A DNA stretch of 21,701 bases. Source: DAINRZ01 sp964634885. Lineage in GTDB: Bacteria; Bacteroidota; Ignavibacteria; Kapaibacteriales; UBA2268. This document shows positions 13,849 through 21,701 of this stretch, one piece after another. Both the position numbers and the translations under genes were made by a program. Each line of letters begins with the position of its first letter. The first letter of the stretch is position 1. The notes beneath the pieces are model-generated. The model was not told where the DNA came from, did not search any database, and saw only the letters and a list, made by a program, of their open reading frames with translations. The stretch lies in the NCBI GenBank assembly GCA_964634885.1, contig CAZWLN010000072.1, positions 1-21,701 of the forward strand, given 5' to 3'.

Positions 13849-16800
13849 ATGATGAACTACGCTTGTAAAATTGTTGCGGCAGTACTATTCACATTCGGCA
13901 TTGCCGCTGCCCAGCCCCAGGTGTCCTATGTTATACCGGACATCGGAGCACCGGACATGAATATCTATGTCGAGATAATCGGGCCGTATAATTCTGAGCA
14001 GAATTTCGGTACCGACGGTTTTTACCTGAACAATCCCGGAGACAATGTGAGAGTCAGGTGCCAGAACAGCGCCGACGAATCGAAAATTGCAATCGGGCCT
14101 GTTGTAGTAAGCTGGAACGGAAAGATGATCTCGACACAGGTCTTTGTCAATCCGGCGGTTAATCCCAATAGCCCTGACTGGACACTTTTGAATAACCAGT
14201 TTAAAATCCCTCTCGTCGTCGAATTGAATGGTACAGTCTCGAACACAGTAACTTTCTATATCGTAAAACCATGGAGCCTGGGGGCTAACGGCGATGTTTC
14301 GGCGCTTTCCGACAGGACCTTCGGCGCCGGCAACCTCGGGAAGAGGTCTCCGCGCGGAGCAATGATCGTGGACTCGCTGATAATGGCCAATGACAATACT
14401 TACCATGTTTCCATTGCAGACCAGGACCCGGTCTCTACCGGAAACCAGGGCTATATGCCGTTCATACTTATCAGCAAAGGAAAGTTAACCGGCGGAACCA
14501 ATACAAAAATATTAGCCAAGGGCGCAGCTTCTGACCCGAACAGGTTCGACGCCGGGCCGGGCGGCGGCGGTGGCGGCGGCACCTGGTGCGACCTGAGCGG
14601 AAGCTCTACCCGTGGCGGGAACGGTTTTACCGGCGGTGGGCCTGGCGGCGTTAACGGATCGGGCCTCTTTAGCAACAGCCGGCAGAATCCCGGTGAGGGA
14701 TCAGGCAGTCCTTCGACGGCAGCCGACGGTGACGGGAAGATTGTCGAGGGAGGCGCTGCCCTTAACGGAACTCCCGGCGGCAACTCGACGATAGCATACG
14801 AGGCGGCCGGCGGTGGTACAGGCCATCCTTTCGGAATGTCGGGTTCCGGATGTATCGACGGTAACGGATGCGATCCCGCCGGCGGTTACGGCGCCGGCAG
14901 CGGCAGGCAGCAGGACCAGAACGGCGGCGCCGGAGGCTACGCTACCGAGGGTGATAATAGTTCCAATAACAACGACGGAAAAGTTGTGGGCAACAAAATG
15001 GTTGTTCCGTTGGCAGGTGGCTCAGGCGGCGCCAGCGGCAATCCACAGGACTCCAATCCCATCGACGGCAGTTGTTCAGGCAGCGGCGGCGCCGGCGGCG
15101 GAGCAGTGATGGTCTCTGCAATGTATATAACGAATCTTGCTGTCGAGTCCAACGGCATCGGCGGCGGCGGCGGCAGCGGCAACGGAGACGGCGGCGGCGG
15201 CAGCGGCGGTTTTGCAGGAATTCAGGCAAAACTGGCGCTTAACAGCGTGAGTTTAATTGCTCTTGGCGGTAACAGGGGCGGTGGCCAGGGCAGGCTTCGC
15301 TTCGATTATCAAACAATTGGCTCATATACGACAAATCCGTCATCCCCGGTTTCAATGTACACCGGCATTGCCACTGACACGACAAAGTGGATAAACAAGA
15401 CCTTCAACCTTTCCGGCGGCCATGCTTCAGGGCAGACAGTCAGGCTGTTCATCAAACCGGAAAGCGGCCTGTGGCAGGAACTGCCTGAGCCTTCATACTC
15501 AGGTGCTGCATGGAGTGAAACCATTACACTTCCCACTACGGATACATTGTTCTATATTGCTGCGATGCAGAGCGTTACCAATCCGAAAACAGACATCCTG
15601 ATATATAAATACGAACTGGAACCGGCCTATGTCATGAGCCAGGCTGCAGGCAATATACTGCACCGGCTGCCAAAACCCATAATTGCCGAGAACGACACTA
15701 CAATTAAAATTAAAGTAAAATCCTGTTCCGGTGAGAACGTTCTGGACACTGCATGGGTTTTGAATAAAGGCAATGCACCCCTGCTGCTGACATACGACGA
15801 CAATAGTTTCACCGGCGGTGACCGCGGCTTCCGACTTGTGGCCCCAATTCTTACGACAGTAACTCCAAAGGATTCTATTCCGGTACTTGTTCGTTTCAGC
15901 TATCAGCCCGGCCAGACAGGCACAATCCGCGACACTCTCCTCATACAGCACAACGACACAGAGTCGGACAGGATCCCCTGGAAGATATTCCTCGAGGCTG
16001 AGATAATTAAAATAGACATTGAAGCACTGACAGGCAACGGAACAGATACCCTGGATTTCGGGGAAATATGCATTAACAGTACCGACACAATGAATTACAA
16101 AGCAGTAAACCTGTCGATGGACAAGGTTACATTTACAGCTCCCGATGTAATTACCAACAAGGATAAATTTACTTCCTGGCTTACATCCGGCGCCGAGGCC
16201 GATCCGAACGACACAGTGTATTACAAGGTAGCATTCACGGCGCAGGAAGGTACTTTTGGTACGATGGTCTATGTCAGGATCAGTGACTGTCCCGACATAA
16301 CCGATTCAATTTATGTGACCGGTACCGGTGTCAAGGCTGAACTCACGATTAGCGGCCTGCCTTCGGACACGATTGACCTGGGGGATATTTGTTCAGGCGA
16401 CACAAAAGGCTTTGAGTTCACTGTGAATAATAAGTCTATCGTACCTGTGAACATCAATGTCGGCGCTGAAACAGGACAGGCAGTCGTAAGCCTCGCCTTT
16501 GCAGGAACCAATCCCTTGGAAAGCAACGACAGGGGTACGGTGAAAGTTACGGCGACACCAGTCAAAGAAGGCCCGTTCCTGTACAAGGGGTATATTTATA
16601 CTACAGATTGCGGCGGCTACCGCGATACGATATTCGTTAAAGGAAAGGGAGTAGCCGGCAAACTTTCATTTACACCACGTGAAGTTGACTTCGGCGAGGT
16701 CAAGGTCGGCAATTCCGCTACCCAGGCTGTAACCCTTAAGAACATCGGTACCGGTGTCGTCTATATTCAACAGTTGAACGAACCGGGCCTGCCGTTCACA

Positions 16801-18975
16801 GTAACAGGCGCAGTCCCGCAGCCACCTGTATTCCTCAATCCCGGCGACTCGATTCAGCTTACAATCAGCTATGTACCGAACAACGACCAGGAACACAGGG
16901 ACACACTCTACGCCAACGGGCTGGTAACAAGCGGCGCCTGTGCTGCCGATACATTGCTCCCGTTACGGGGCCAGGGCATCAAGTCGCTTGTAGAACTGGA
17001 CACCAACCTTCTCGACTTCGGATTGATAAAGAATTGCCACACAAAGAAAGACTCAGTCCATATCAGGAATGTCGGTACGGCATCGATAGATATTACTGCC
17101 CACCAGGTTACCGGTACAGACAATAAGTATTTTAAACTTTTACAATCACCCACATTGGCGCATACGCTGAAGCCCGGCGGCAGCTATACTTACATTGTCG
17201 AATTCGACCCCGGCAGCAGCGCTGACGGCGACAAATCCGCCGCGCTCGAGATTACCACTGCCGACAACTCAGTGTATGTCGTCACCCTGAAAGGCAGCAA
17301 TGAAGGCCTCAATGTTACCATTCCTTCATCGCTGATCTTCAACAGCGGGCCGATCGGCTCTCCACAGCAAAAGGTCATCACTGCCGTTAACAACGGAAAC
17401 TTTGACGCTCACTTGGTAAAAGTGGTCAGTTCCAATCCGAAAGTAACTGTTACTCCTTCACAGGATGTGACGATTCCGGCAAAAGGTAGTACCGACTTTA
17501 CCGTAACCATGGCGATGGATGTTGCCGGCCCGGTTGAAGCAGGCCTGCAGTTCATATTCGACTCCCACTGCGATGATACGTTGGAAACGAAAGTTTCAGG
17601 CGTGGTTCTCGACGGCAACCTTTCATATAATTCATCCATTGATTACGGGATAGTTGCTCCCTGCAGGGATTCGGTGATGACTCTGACGATTGCCAATACG
17701 GGAGAGACTCCGATTGAGCTCAGGACAATGGCCATTCAGGGAACAGACGCAGCCCTGTTCAGTTTCGTTACTCCTTTTACACCGACTACCATTGCTGTTG
17801 ACAGTACTTATTCAATCGACATCCTGTTCGATCCGTCCAACACTTCAGACGGCGTTAAAACCGCCGAAGTTGTTTTCACTGCATACTACAACAGCAAGGA
17901 GAATACGTACAAGACGGTACTGACAGGCGAACGCCGCTCAGGCATACTTTCCGTCCCGGAACCGATAGTCTTCGGCAATATCATCATCGGTAAGCAGTCT
18001 TCGAAGTCGGTACGCGTAACCAATTCCGGCCAGCAATCCATCCGGATAACCGACATTCAGTTCCAGCATACCGAAGTTTACACTTTGTCGCCTGCCAACC
18101 CTGCAGTCCTGCTCGCACCCGGAGAATATGCAGACTATGTATATACTTTCAGCCCTGTGGCAGAAGGCTGTGTCTATGACACAGTATTAATCAGCTTTAC
18201 ATTTGCAGGCTGTTCAGACACCAAGCCGGTACCGATGAACGGCTGCGGCATCAATGCAGGCTCCATCACACTGTACATGCCTAACCTGACGGAAGTAATG
18301 CCCAACCTTCTCAACTATGGAATTCCCATTACGGCAGTATTAAGCCAGGATTACAAAGAATCAACCCTTACTGTCAACTCAGCCGAGATTGCTGTTTCTT
18401 TCGATGCCAATACTTTCATGCCCCTTGCCGTATCGAACGGAACCATGAGTGCTCCGGATCCGGTTGCAGGTACCAGGACAGTAACGATAAAGATAACACA
18501 ACCGTTTGCCGTTAGTAAGTCGGGTACTCTTGTTTCCAGTCTGACAGGCAATACGATGCTCGGAAACACCGACCAGACCCCGCTGACGTTTGTGAGCGCC
18601 ACTTTGCTCGACACGGAAGGAGCGCCGGCAGCAGAGGTCAGCACAGAGGACGGCAGCATAATATTCAAAATATGCAGGAACGGCGGCGACAGGCTGCTTT
18701 CGCCTTCCTATCCCCTGAAACTGTCAATCAGGCCCAATCCTGTAACTGACGGGGCTGTCGTAAGTGTTACCGCCCTGGAGAAAGGAGTCCACAGGCTGGA
18801 AATTACCGGGTTGCAGGGCGAACTGGTTTATTCACGAAGCTGGTATGCCGACAACAGCAACGGCAATGATTATACATTCGACCTCGACTTGTCGGCAATG
18901 GCAAGCGGTGTCTATTACCTCAGGGTGGTTTCTCCGACACAAAGCGCTTTCGAGCCGGTATTTATAATTAAGTAA
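13849..18975 (+). CDS. Large secreted T9SS cargo protein with Gly-rich region and ASH-like repeats
   Basis: This 1708-residue protein has a signal peptide (MMNYACKIVAAVLFTFGIAAA, cleavage likely near residue 21). A glycine-rich segment spans about 238-470 (many GGGGG runs; GGSGGASGN, GAGGGAVMVSA), of the sort seen in bacterial surface proteins. Seven repeats resembling ASH/choice-of-anchor-D domains begin near residues 735, 842, 946, 1055, 1162, 1264 and 1373, each opening with a strand such as LDFGEI, VDFGEV or IDYGIV, most followed by an NxG turn. A beta-rich domain follows (about 1475-1610). The end (from about 1625: LSIRPNPVTDGAVVSV to ASGVYYLRV) is a type A T9SS sorting domain. It is probably exported to the cell surface or released; adhesion is inferred. 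GAAGGAG lies 6 nt ahead of ATG 13849. Confidence 0.88.
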   Translation: MMNYACKIVAAVLFTFGIAAAQPQVSYVIPDIGAPDMNIYVEIIGPYNSEQNFGTDGFYLNNPGDNVRVRCQNSADESKIAIGPVVVSWNGKMISTQVFVNPAVNPNSPDWTLLNNQFKIPLVVELNGTVSNTVTFYIVKPWSLGANGDVSALSDRTFGAGNLGKRSPRGAMIVDSLIMANDNTYHVSIADQDPVSTGNQGYMPFILISKGKLTGGTNTKILAKGAASDPNRFDAGPGGGGGGGTWCDLSGSSTRGGNGFTGGGPGGVNGSGLFSNSRQNPGEGSGSPSTAADGDGKIVEGGAALNGTPGGNSTIAYEAAGGGTGHPFGMSGSGCIDGNGCDPAGGYGAGSGRQQDQNGGAGGYATEGDNSSNNNDGKVVGNKMVVPLAGGSGGASGNPQDSNPIDGSCSGSGGAGGGAVMVSAMYITNLAVESNGIGGGGGSGNGDGGGGSGGFAGIQAKLALNSVSLIALGGNRGGGQGRLRFDYQTIGSYTTNPSSPVSMYTGIATDTTKWINKTFNLSGGHASGQTVRLFIKPESGLWQELPEPSYSGAAWSETITLPTTDTLFYIAAMQSVTNPKTDILIYKYELEPAYVMSQAAGNILHRLPKPIIAENDTTIKIKVKSCSGENVLDTAWVLNKGNAPLLLTYDDNSFTGGDRGFRLVAPILTTVTPKDSIPVLVRFSYQPGQTGTIRDTLLIQHNDTESDRIPWKIFLEAEIIKIDIEALTGNGTDTLDFGEICINSTDTMNYKAVNLSMDKVTFTAPDVITNKDKFTSWLTSGAEADPNDTVYYKVAFTAQEGTFGTMVYVRISDCPDITDSIYVTGTGVKAELTISGLPSDTIDLGDICSGDTKGFEFTVNNKSIVPVNINVGAETGQAVVSLAFAGTNPLESNDRGTVKVTATPVKEGPFLYKGYIYTTDCGGYRDTIFVKGKGVAGKLSFTPREVDFGEVKVGNSATQAVTLKNIGTGVVYIQQLNEPGLPFTVTGAVPQPPVFLNPGDSIQLTISYVPNNDQEHRDTLYANGLVTSGACAADTLLPLRGQGIKSLVELDTNLLDFGLIKNCHTKKDSVHIRNVGTASIDITAHQVTGTDNKYFKLLQSPTLAHTLKPGGSYTYIVEFDPGSSADGDKSAALEITTADNSVYVVTLKGSNEGLNVTIPSSLIFNSGPIGSPQQKVITAVNNGNFDAHLVKVVSSNPKVTVTPSQDVTIPAKGSTDFTVTMAMDVAGPVEAGLQFIFDSHCDDTLETKVSGVVLDGNLSYNSSIDYGIVAPCRDSVMTLTIANTGETPIELRTMAIQGTDAALFSFVTPFTPTTIAVDSTYSIDILFDPSNTSDGVKTAEVVFTAYYNSKENTYKTVLTGERRSGILSVPEPIVFGNIIIGKQSSKSVRVTNSGQQSIRITDIQFQHTEVYTLSPANPAVLLAPGEYADYVYTFSPVAEGCVYDTVLISFTFAGCSDTKPVPMNGCGINAGSITLYMPNLTEVMPNLLNYGIPITAVLSQDYKESTLTVNSAEIAVSFDANTFMPLAVSNGTMSAPDPVAGTRTVTIKITQPFAVSKSGTLVSSLTGNTMLGNTDQTPLTFVSATLLDTEGAPAAEVSTEDGSIIFKICRNGGDRLLSPSYPLKLSIRPNPVTDGAVVSVTALEKGVHRLEITGLQGELVYSRSWYADNSNGNDYTFDLDLSAMASGVYYLRVVSPTQSAFEPVFIIK

Positions 18976-19001
18976 GTTATTAATTAATTCGGAAATAAAT
19001 T

Positions 19002-21176
19002 ATGAAAAAGGTATTATTAAGTAATTTAATATTGAGTTTATTAATAATTGTACTTTCTGCCGGTGCCGCCACGGCACAGAAACAGAACGAGCGAAGCCCC
19101 GAAAAGCCGGTTTTCTGGTTTGGACCTTTTGCGTCGCTTAACGTCAATCTCCATTCGGCAGATTTTGCAAACCTGCCCAACACTTCGTGCTGCAGCCCGG
19201 GATATGGTTCCGGAAGCGGCCTGGGCTACTCCTTCGGGGCGCTGTTCATCTATCCCCTGAGGATCAAAGGGCAGGATCTGAGACTGGACTTCAGGCTGGG
19301 TTACAACAGTCTCGGCGCAGACCTCGTTACCGATGAATGGATTGGTAACACGAGGGATAACGGTTTCGACGGCAACGGTACGATCAAAGTCAATACGGAA
19401 CATAAGATTGAATCGGCGCTGGGTTCGCTGGGACTGGACCTTGGCGTGGATTACTATTTCCTGAAAGGGCTCTACGGTACATTGGGCCTGAGGCTTGGTT
19501 ACATACTCACAGGTACTTTCAGCCAGCAAGAGCTGATTACCGAACCCTCAGACATTACTTTTTCCGACGGTACCAGGGTCAGGAATGTATATAAAGAACA
19601 GGATATTCCCGAACTCAACAGTTTCCAGGCGGGCCTCTATGCAGGCATCGGCTATGACCTGCCAATCGGGAAGGAGCTCTATCTTACGCCAGAAGCCAAA
19701 TTCTATTATAATTTCACAAATATCAGCAGCGACACAATCGACTGGAAGCCTCATTTCCTCTATATCGGCGTGGCGCTGAAGATACCGGTGATTCCCTCAG
19801 TCGAAAAGCCCGTCAAAGAGGAGGTCGAGTATGTAAGGGATACGATGATTGTCTCAGACATAAGCATTAAGAAGGAAGAAGTGAAACTGATCGGGCAGAA
19901 GGAAGATTTTGAAGAGACAGAACTGGCTGATATTATTATCAGAAAGAAGATTATTACTGAGAACTATGAGTTGCGCCTTCCGAAAACGGCAAGGCTCGAC
20001 GCTGCACTCGAAGTTGCAGGCATTGCTCCCGACGGTACCCGTCAGGCCAATCCCACATTAGTGATTGAAGAAGTCGAAGCTGAAGAAGGCTTCCCTCTGC
20101 TGCCCTATGTGTTCTTCAGGAATAACAGCGCGACCTTCGACGGTTCCGGGATGAATCTCATCACAAGGGAAGAAACACGCAGCTTCGATGAGCAGAAACT
20201 ACCGTGGAATACGCTTTCCATCTATTCTGACCTGCTTAATATCGTCGGTTCGAGGATGAGAGCCAGGCAGGAAACAAAATTAACTATTACCGGCTGCAAC
20301 AATAACCTCGGGCCGGAAGAAAACAACCTGCAGCTGTCACAGGACAGGGCCGACGCCGTCAGGAATTACCTTGTTAATACCTGGAACGTCGATCCTTCGA
20401 GGATTACCGTGAAGAAACAGGGCCTTCCTGCCAATCCTGCCAATAATACCAAGCTGGACGGCCAGGTCGAAAACCAGAGGGCGGAACTTTCAAGCGACGA
20501 CTATGAATTGCTGAAGTACCTCACACAGAAGGATGTGATCAGGACTTCCACTCCGCCGCGTGTGGAGATTAAGCCGTCAGTGCAGTCCGAAGCAGGGATG
20601 AAGTCCTGGAAAATCGAAATCGAACAGGGTGGTAAAGTGCTGAGGGAATTCAGCGGAGAAGAGCTGCCTCCGTCGGTGGAATGGAACGTGGAAGAACAAC
20701 CGATGCCCGAAATGGAGGCGCCGGTGCTGATTAAGCTGACTGCCGTTGACGAAGCAGGCAACAAGACGCAGGCCGTCCATGAGACTTCTATCAACCAGCT
20801 TACTATCAACAAGAAGCGCTATGAATTGAAGGAAGATAAACGCATCGAGAGGTTCTCACTGATTCTATTTGATTTCGACAAGGCCACCCTGTCAAAAGAC
20901 CACAATAAGATTATTGCCGATATTAACAAGAAGATTACCCCGCAGTCGAGCGTTACGGTTTACGGCTATGCCGACAGGATCGGCACTCCTGAATACAACA
21001 AGCAGCTTGCGGACAAGAGGATTCAGGAGACGAAGAAACTGCTGAATGTCAATCCGGGCAAACTGGAGTTCATACCCGTAGGCAGCGACGTGCTGCTCTA
21101 TCCTAACGAGACACCGCAGGGGCGCTGCTACAGCAGGACTGTGAAGTTCGAAGTGGAAACGCCGCTTGGAAAGTAG
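19002..21176 (+). CDS. Outer-membrane protein with N-terminal barrel and two OmpA-like domains
   Basis: This 724-residue protein has a signal peptide (MKKVLLSNLILSLLIIVLSA, cleavage near ATA-Q, residue 25). Residues of about 35-265 alternate polar and hydrophobic strands with GLYGTLGLRLGYIL-type segments, consistent with an outer-membrane beta barrel. A first OmpA-like domain lies at about 427-490 (ITGCNNNLGPEEN, LSQDRADAVRNYL) and a second at about 618-720 (FDFDKATLSKDHNKI, VYGYADRIGTPEYNKQLADK). A beta-sandwich-like piece (about 525-600, IEIEQGGKVLREFSGEELP) separates them. The second domain keeps the Asp and Arg expected for peptidoglycan binding; in the first the Asp is Asn. The gene lies 26 nt after the cargo gene, so the two are probably co-transcribed. 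It likely tethers the outer membrane to the wall. Confidence 0.85.
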   Translation: MKKVLLSNLILSLLIIVLSAGAATAQKQNERSPEKPVFWFGPFASLNVNLHSADFANLPNTSCCSPGYGSGSGLGYSFGALFIYPLRIKGQDLRLDFRLGYNSLGADLVTDEWIGNTRDNGFDGNGTIKVNTEHKIESALGSLGLDLGVDYYFLKGLYGTLGLRLGYILTGTFSQQELITEPSDITFSDGTRVRNVYKEQDIPELNSFQAGLYAGIGYDLPIGKELYLTPEAKFYYNFTNISSDTIDWKPHFLYIGVALKIPVIPSVEKPVKEEVEYVRDTMIVSDISIKKEEVKLIGQKEDFEETELADIIIRKKIITENYELRLPKTARLDAALEVAGIAPDGTRQANPTLVIEEVEAEEGFPLLPYVFFRNNSATFDGSGMNLITREETRSFDEQKLPWNTLSIYSDLLNIVGSRMRARQETKLTITGCNNNLGPEENNLQLSQDRADAVRNYLVNTWNVDPSRITVKKQGLPANPANNTKLDGQVENQRAELSSDDYELLKYLTQKDVIRTSTPPRVEIKPSVQSEAGMKSWKIEIEQGGKVLREFSGEELPPSVEWNVEEQPMPEMEAPVLIKLTAVDEAGNKTQAVHETSINQLTINKKRYELKEDKRIERFSLILFDFDKATLSKDHNKIIADINKKITPQSSVTVYGYADRIGTPEYNKQLADKRIQETKKLLNVNPGKLEFIPVGSDVLLYPNETPQGRCYSRTVKFEVETPLGK

Positions 21177-21228
21177 GTCGGGAGTTGGGAGTTAGGAGTG
21201 TGGAGTTAGGAGTGTGGAGTTTCTAATT

Positions 21229-21283
21229 ACGAATTACGAATTACGAATGTGGAGAGACGCAAGGCTTGCGTCTCAAAAGAGCA
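21229..21283. repeat. 55-nt direct repeat, copy 1
   Basis: This contains the AATTACG tandem and the palindrome at 21254-21274. It is identical to 21470-21524. The distance between the copies is 241 nt. Confidence 0.85.
21254..21274. repeat. Palindrome GAGACGCAA-GGC-TTGCGTCTC, copy 1
   Basis: Two 9-nt arms are perfect reverse complements around a 3-nt centre. The same element recurs at 21495-21515. It could form a stem-loop in RNA from either strand, or be a REP-like or MITE-like mobile palindrome. Confidence 0.75.
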
Positions 21284-21309
21284 ATCCATTCTAAAGAGAA
21301 TTTGCTGTA

Positions 21310-21332
21310 GAGACAGGTCTCAGACCTGTCTC
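21310..21332. repeat. Palindrome GAGACAGGTC-TCA-GACCTGTCTC
   Basis: Two perfect 10-nt arms flank a TCA centre. The ends (GAGAC...GTCTC) match those of the palindromes at 21254-21274 and 21495-21515, but the inner arm differs. This suggests one family of short palindromes with conserved tips and variable cores. Confidence 0.75.
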
Positions 21333-21436
21333 ACACGATACCGGGCGTAGCGGGAGCGGCGTAGCCAATGCTGAATTCCGAATGATGAATGATAAATGCT
21401 GAATTATAAATTATGAATTAAAAAGTTTCCCTCGCC

Positions 21437-21491
21437 TTAGATAAGGAGGAGCTTAGATAATTACGAATGACGAATTACGAATTACGAATGT
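21437..21491. repeat. 55-nt direct repeat flanking the gap, left copy
   Basis: This is identical to 21625-21679 on the other side of the N run. It includes CTTAGATAA repeated around GGAGGAG (21436-21444 and 21452-21460) and then the AATTACG tandem. It overlaps the second copy of the other 55-nt repeat, so the two repeat sets are nested. Confidence 0.85.
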
Positions 21492-21524
21492 GGAGAGACG
21501 CAAGGCTTGCGTCTCAAAAGAGCA
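21470..21524. repeat. 55-nt direct repeat, copy 2, ending at the gap
   Basis: This is identical to 21229-21283, includes the palindrome at 21495-21515, and is cut off by the N run at 21525. Confidence 0.85.
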
Positions 21525-21624
21525 NNNNNNNNNNNNNNNNNNNNNNNNNNNNNNNNNNNNNNNNNNNNNNNNNNNNNNNNNNNNNNNNNNNNNNNNNNNN
21601 NNNNNNNNNNNNNNNNNNNNNNNN
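21525..21624. other. Assembly gap (100 N)
   Basis: Exactly 100 Ns, a common scaffold-gap placeholder. Identical 55-nt sequences lie on both sides, so the assembly probably broke at this repeat. The true length is unknown. Confidence 0.98.
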
Positions 21625-21679
21625 TTAGATAAGGAGGAGCTTAGATAATTACGAATGACGAATTACGAATTACGAATGT
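21625..21679. repeat. 55-nt direct repeat flanking the gap, right copy
   Basis: This is identical to 21437-21491. After it the sequence diverges (AAGAATAAGCTGACC...) and no gene is seen to the end of the window. Confidence 0.85.
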
Positions 21680-21701
21680 AAGAATAAGCTGACCCGGAGC
21701 G

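Larger units (their letters stand above)
21177..21436. repeat. Intergenic repeat-rich tail, first part
   Basis: No gene is seen. The stretch begins with G-rich tandem units: GTTAGGAGTGTGGA occurs twice in a row (21191-21204, 21205-21218) after a GGAGTTG-type unit. It continues with tandem AATTACG (21225-21248), two palindromes (21254-21274 and 21310-21332), a GGCGTAGC-type duplication near 21345-21365 and a degenerate GAATTAT/GAATGAT stretch (about 21370-21420). This type of non-coding repeat is common between genes in some FCB and cyanobacterial genomes. Confidence 0.7.

Noticed and set aside
14451..15229. Pro/Arg-rich minus-strand frames opposite the Gly-rich region
   Set aside because: They are complements of GGC-rich codons (PPPP, RRRR runs) and have no independent support.
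21177..21701. CRISPR array
   Set aside because: Repeats here are adjacent or nested with a 241-nt period and no spacers of uniform 30-40 nt; the palindromic repeats are not separated by unique spacers.

Overview
The window carries a flagellar basal-body/hook gene cluster followed by a short two-gene surface/outer-membrane locus and a repeat-rich intergenic tail that contains an assembly gap. All genes are on the + strand, and I saw no convincing minus-strand gene. Flagellar genes together with a predicted type IX secretion (T9SS) cargo protein and an OmpA-type outer-membrane protein suggest a didermic, flagellated member of the FCB group. An Ignavibacteria/Kapabacteria-like lineage fits best, because most Bacteroidota with T9SS lack flagella. 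This is inference; there is no rRNA or marker gene here. The run of exactly 100 Ns points to a scaffolded draft or metagenome assembly.

Region 1 (1-433) precedes the flagellar genes. It holds a perfect 10-bp dyad (214-236), a sigma-54-like -24/-12 element (389-405), and a possible small single-membrane-span ORF interrupted by an in-frame TAA (278-433). Region 2 (434-13584) reads flgB, flgC, a 94-aa protein of unknown function, fliE, fliF, fliG, fliH, fliI, fliJ, a MotE/YlxF-like membrane coiled-coil protein, fliK, flgD, a TIGR02530-type flagellar operon protein and flgE. From memory this is the core order of the Bacillus subtilis fla/che operon, with two small genes added. Together these genes encode the proximal rod (FlgB, FlgC, FliE), the MS ring (FliF), the rotor/switch (FliG), the export ATPase complex (FliH, FliI, FliJ), hook-length control (FliK), the hook cap (FlgD) and the hook (FlgE). 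Short overlaps (fliH/fliI, fliJ/motE-like) and tight spacing support one long transcript. It ends at a strong stem-loop terminator at 13614-13643.

Region 3 (13849-21176) has two genes 26 nt apart. The first encodes a 1708-aa secreted protein with a signal peptide, a glycine-rich segment, seven ASH/choice-of-anchor-D-like repeats at about 105-residue spacing, and a C-terminal T9SS sorting domain. The second encodes a 724-aa protein with an N-terminal beta-barrel-like region and two OmpA-like domains, the first of which lacks the usual peptidoglycan-binding Asp. Region 4 (21177-21701) has no gene. It is built from short tandem repeats, GAGAC...GTCTC palindromes and a long repeat unit (period 241 nt) interrupted by the 100-N gap.

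The points most worth a second look are the 5' end of flgB, where the family-like N-terminus is split across two frames; the broken hydrophobic mini-ORF in front of it; the unassigned 94-aa protein inside the rod-gene cluster; the asymmetric twin OmpA domains; and the nested repeats around the gap.
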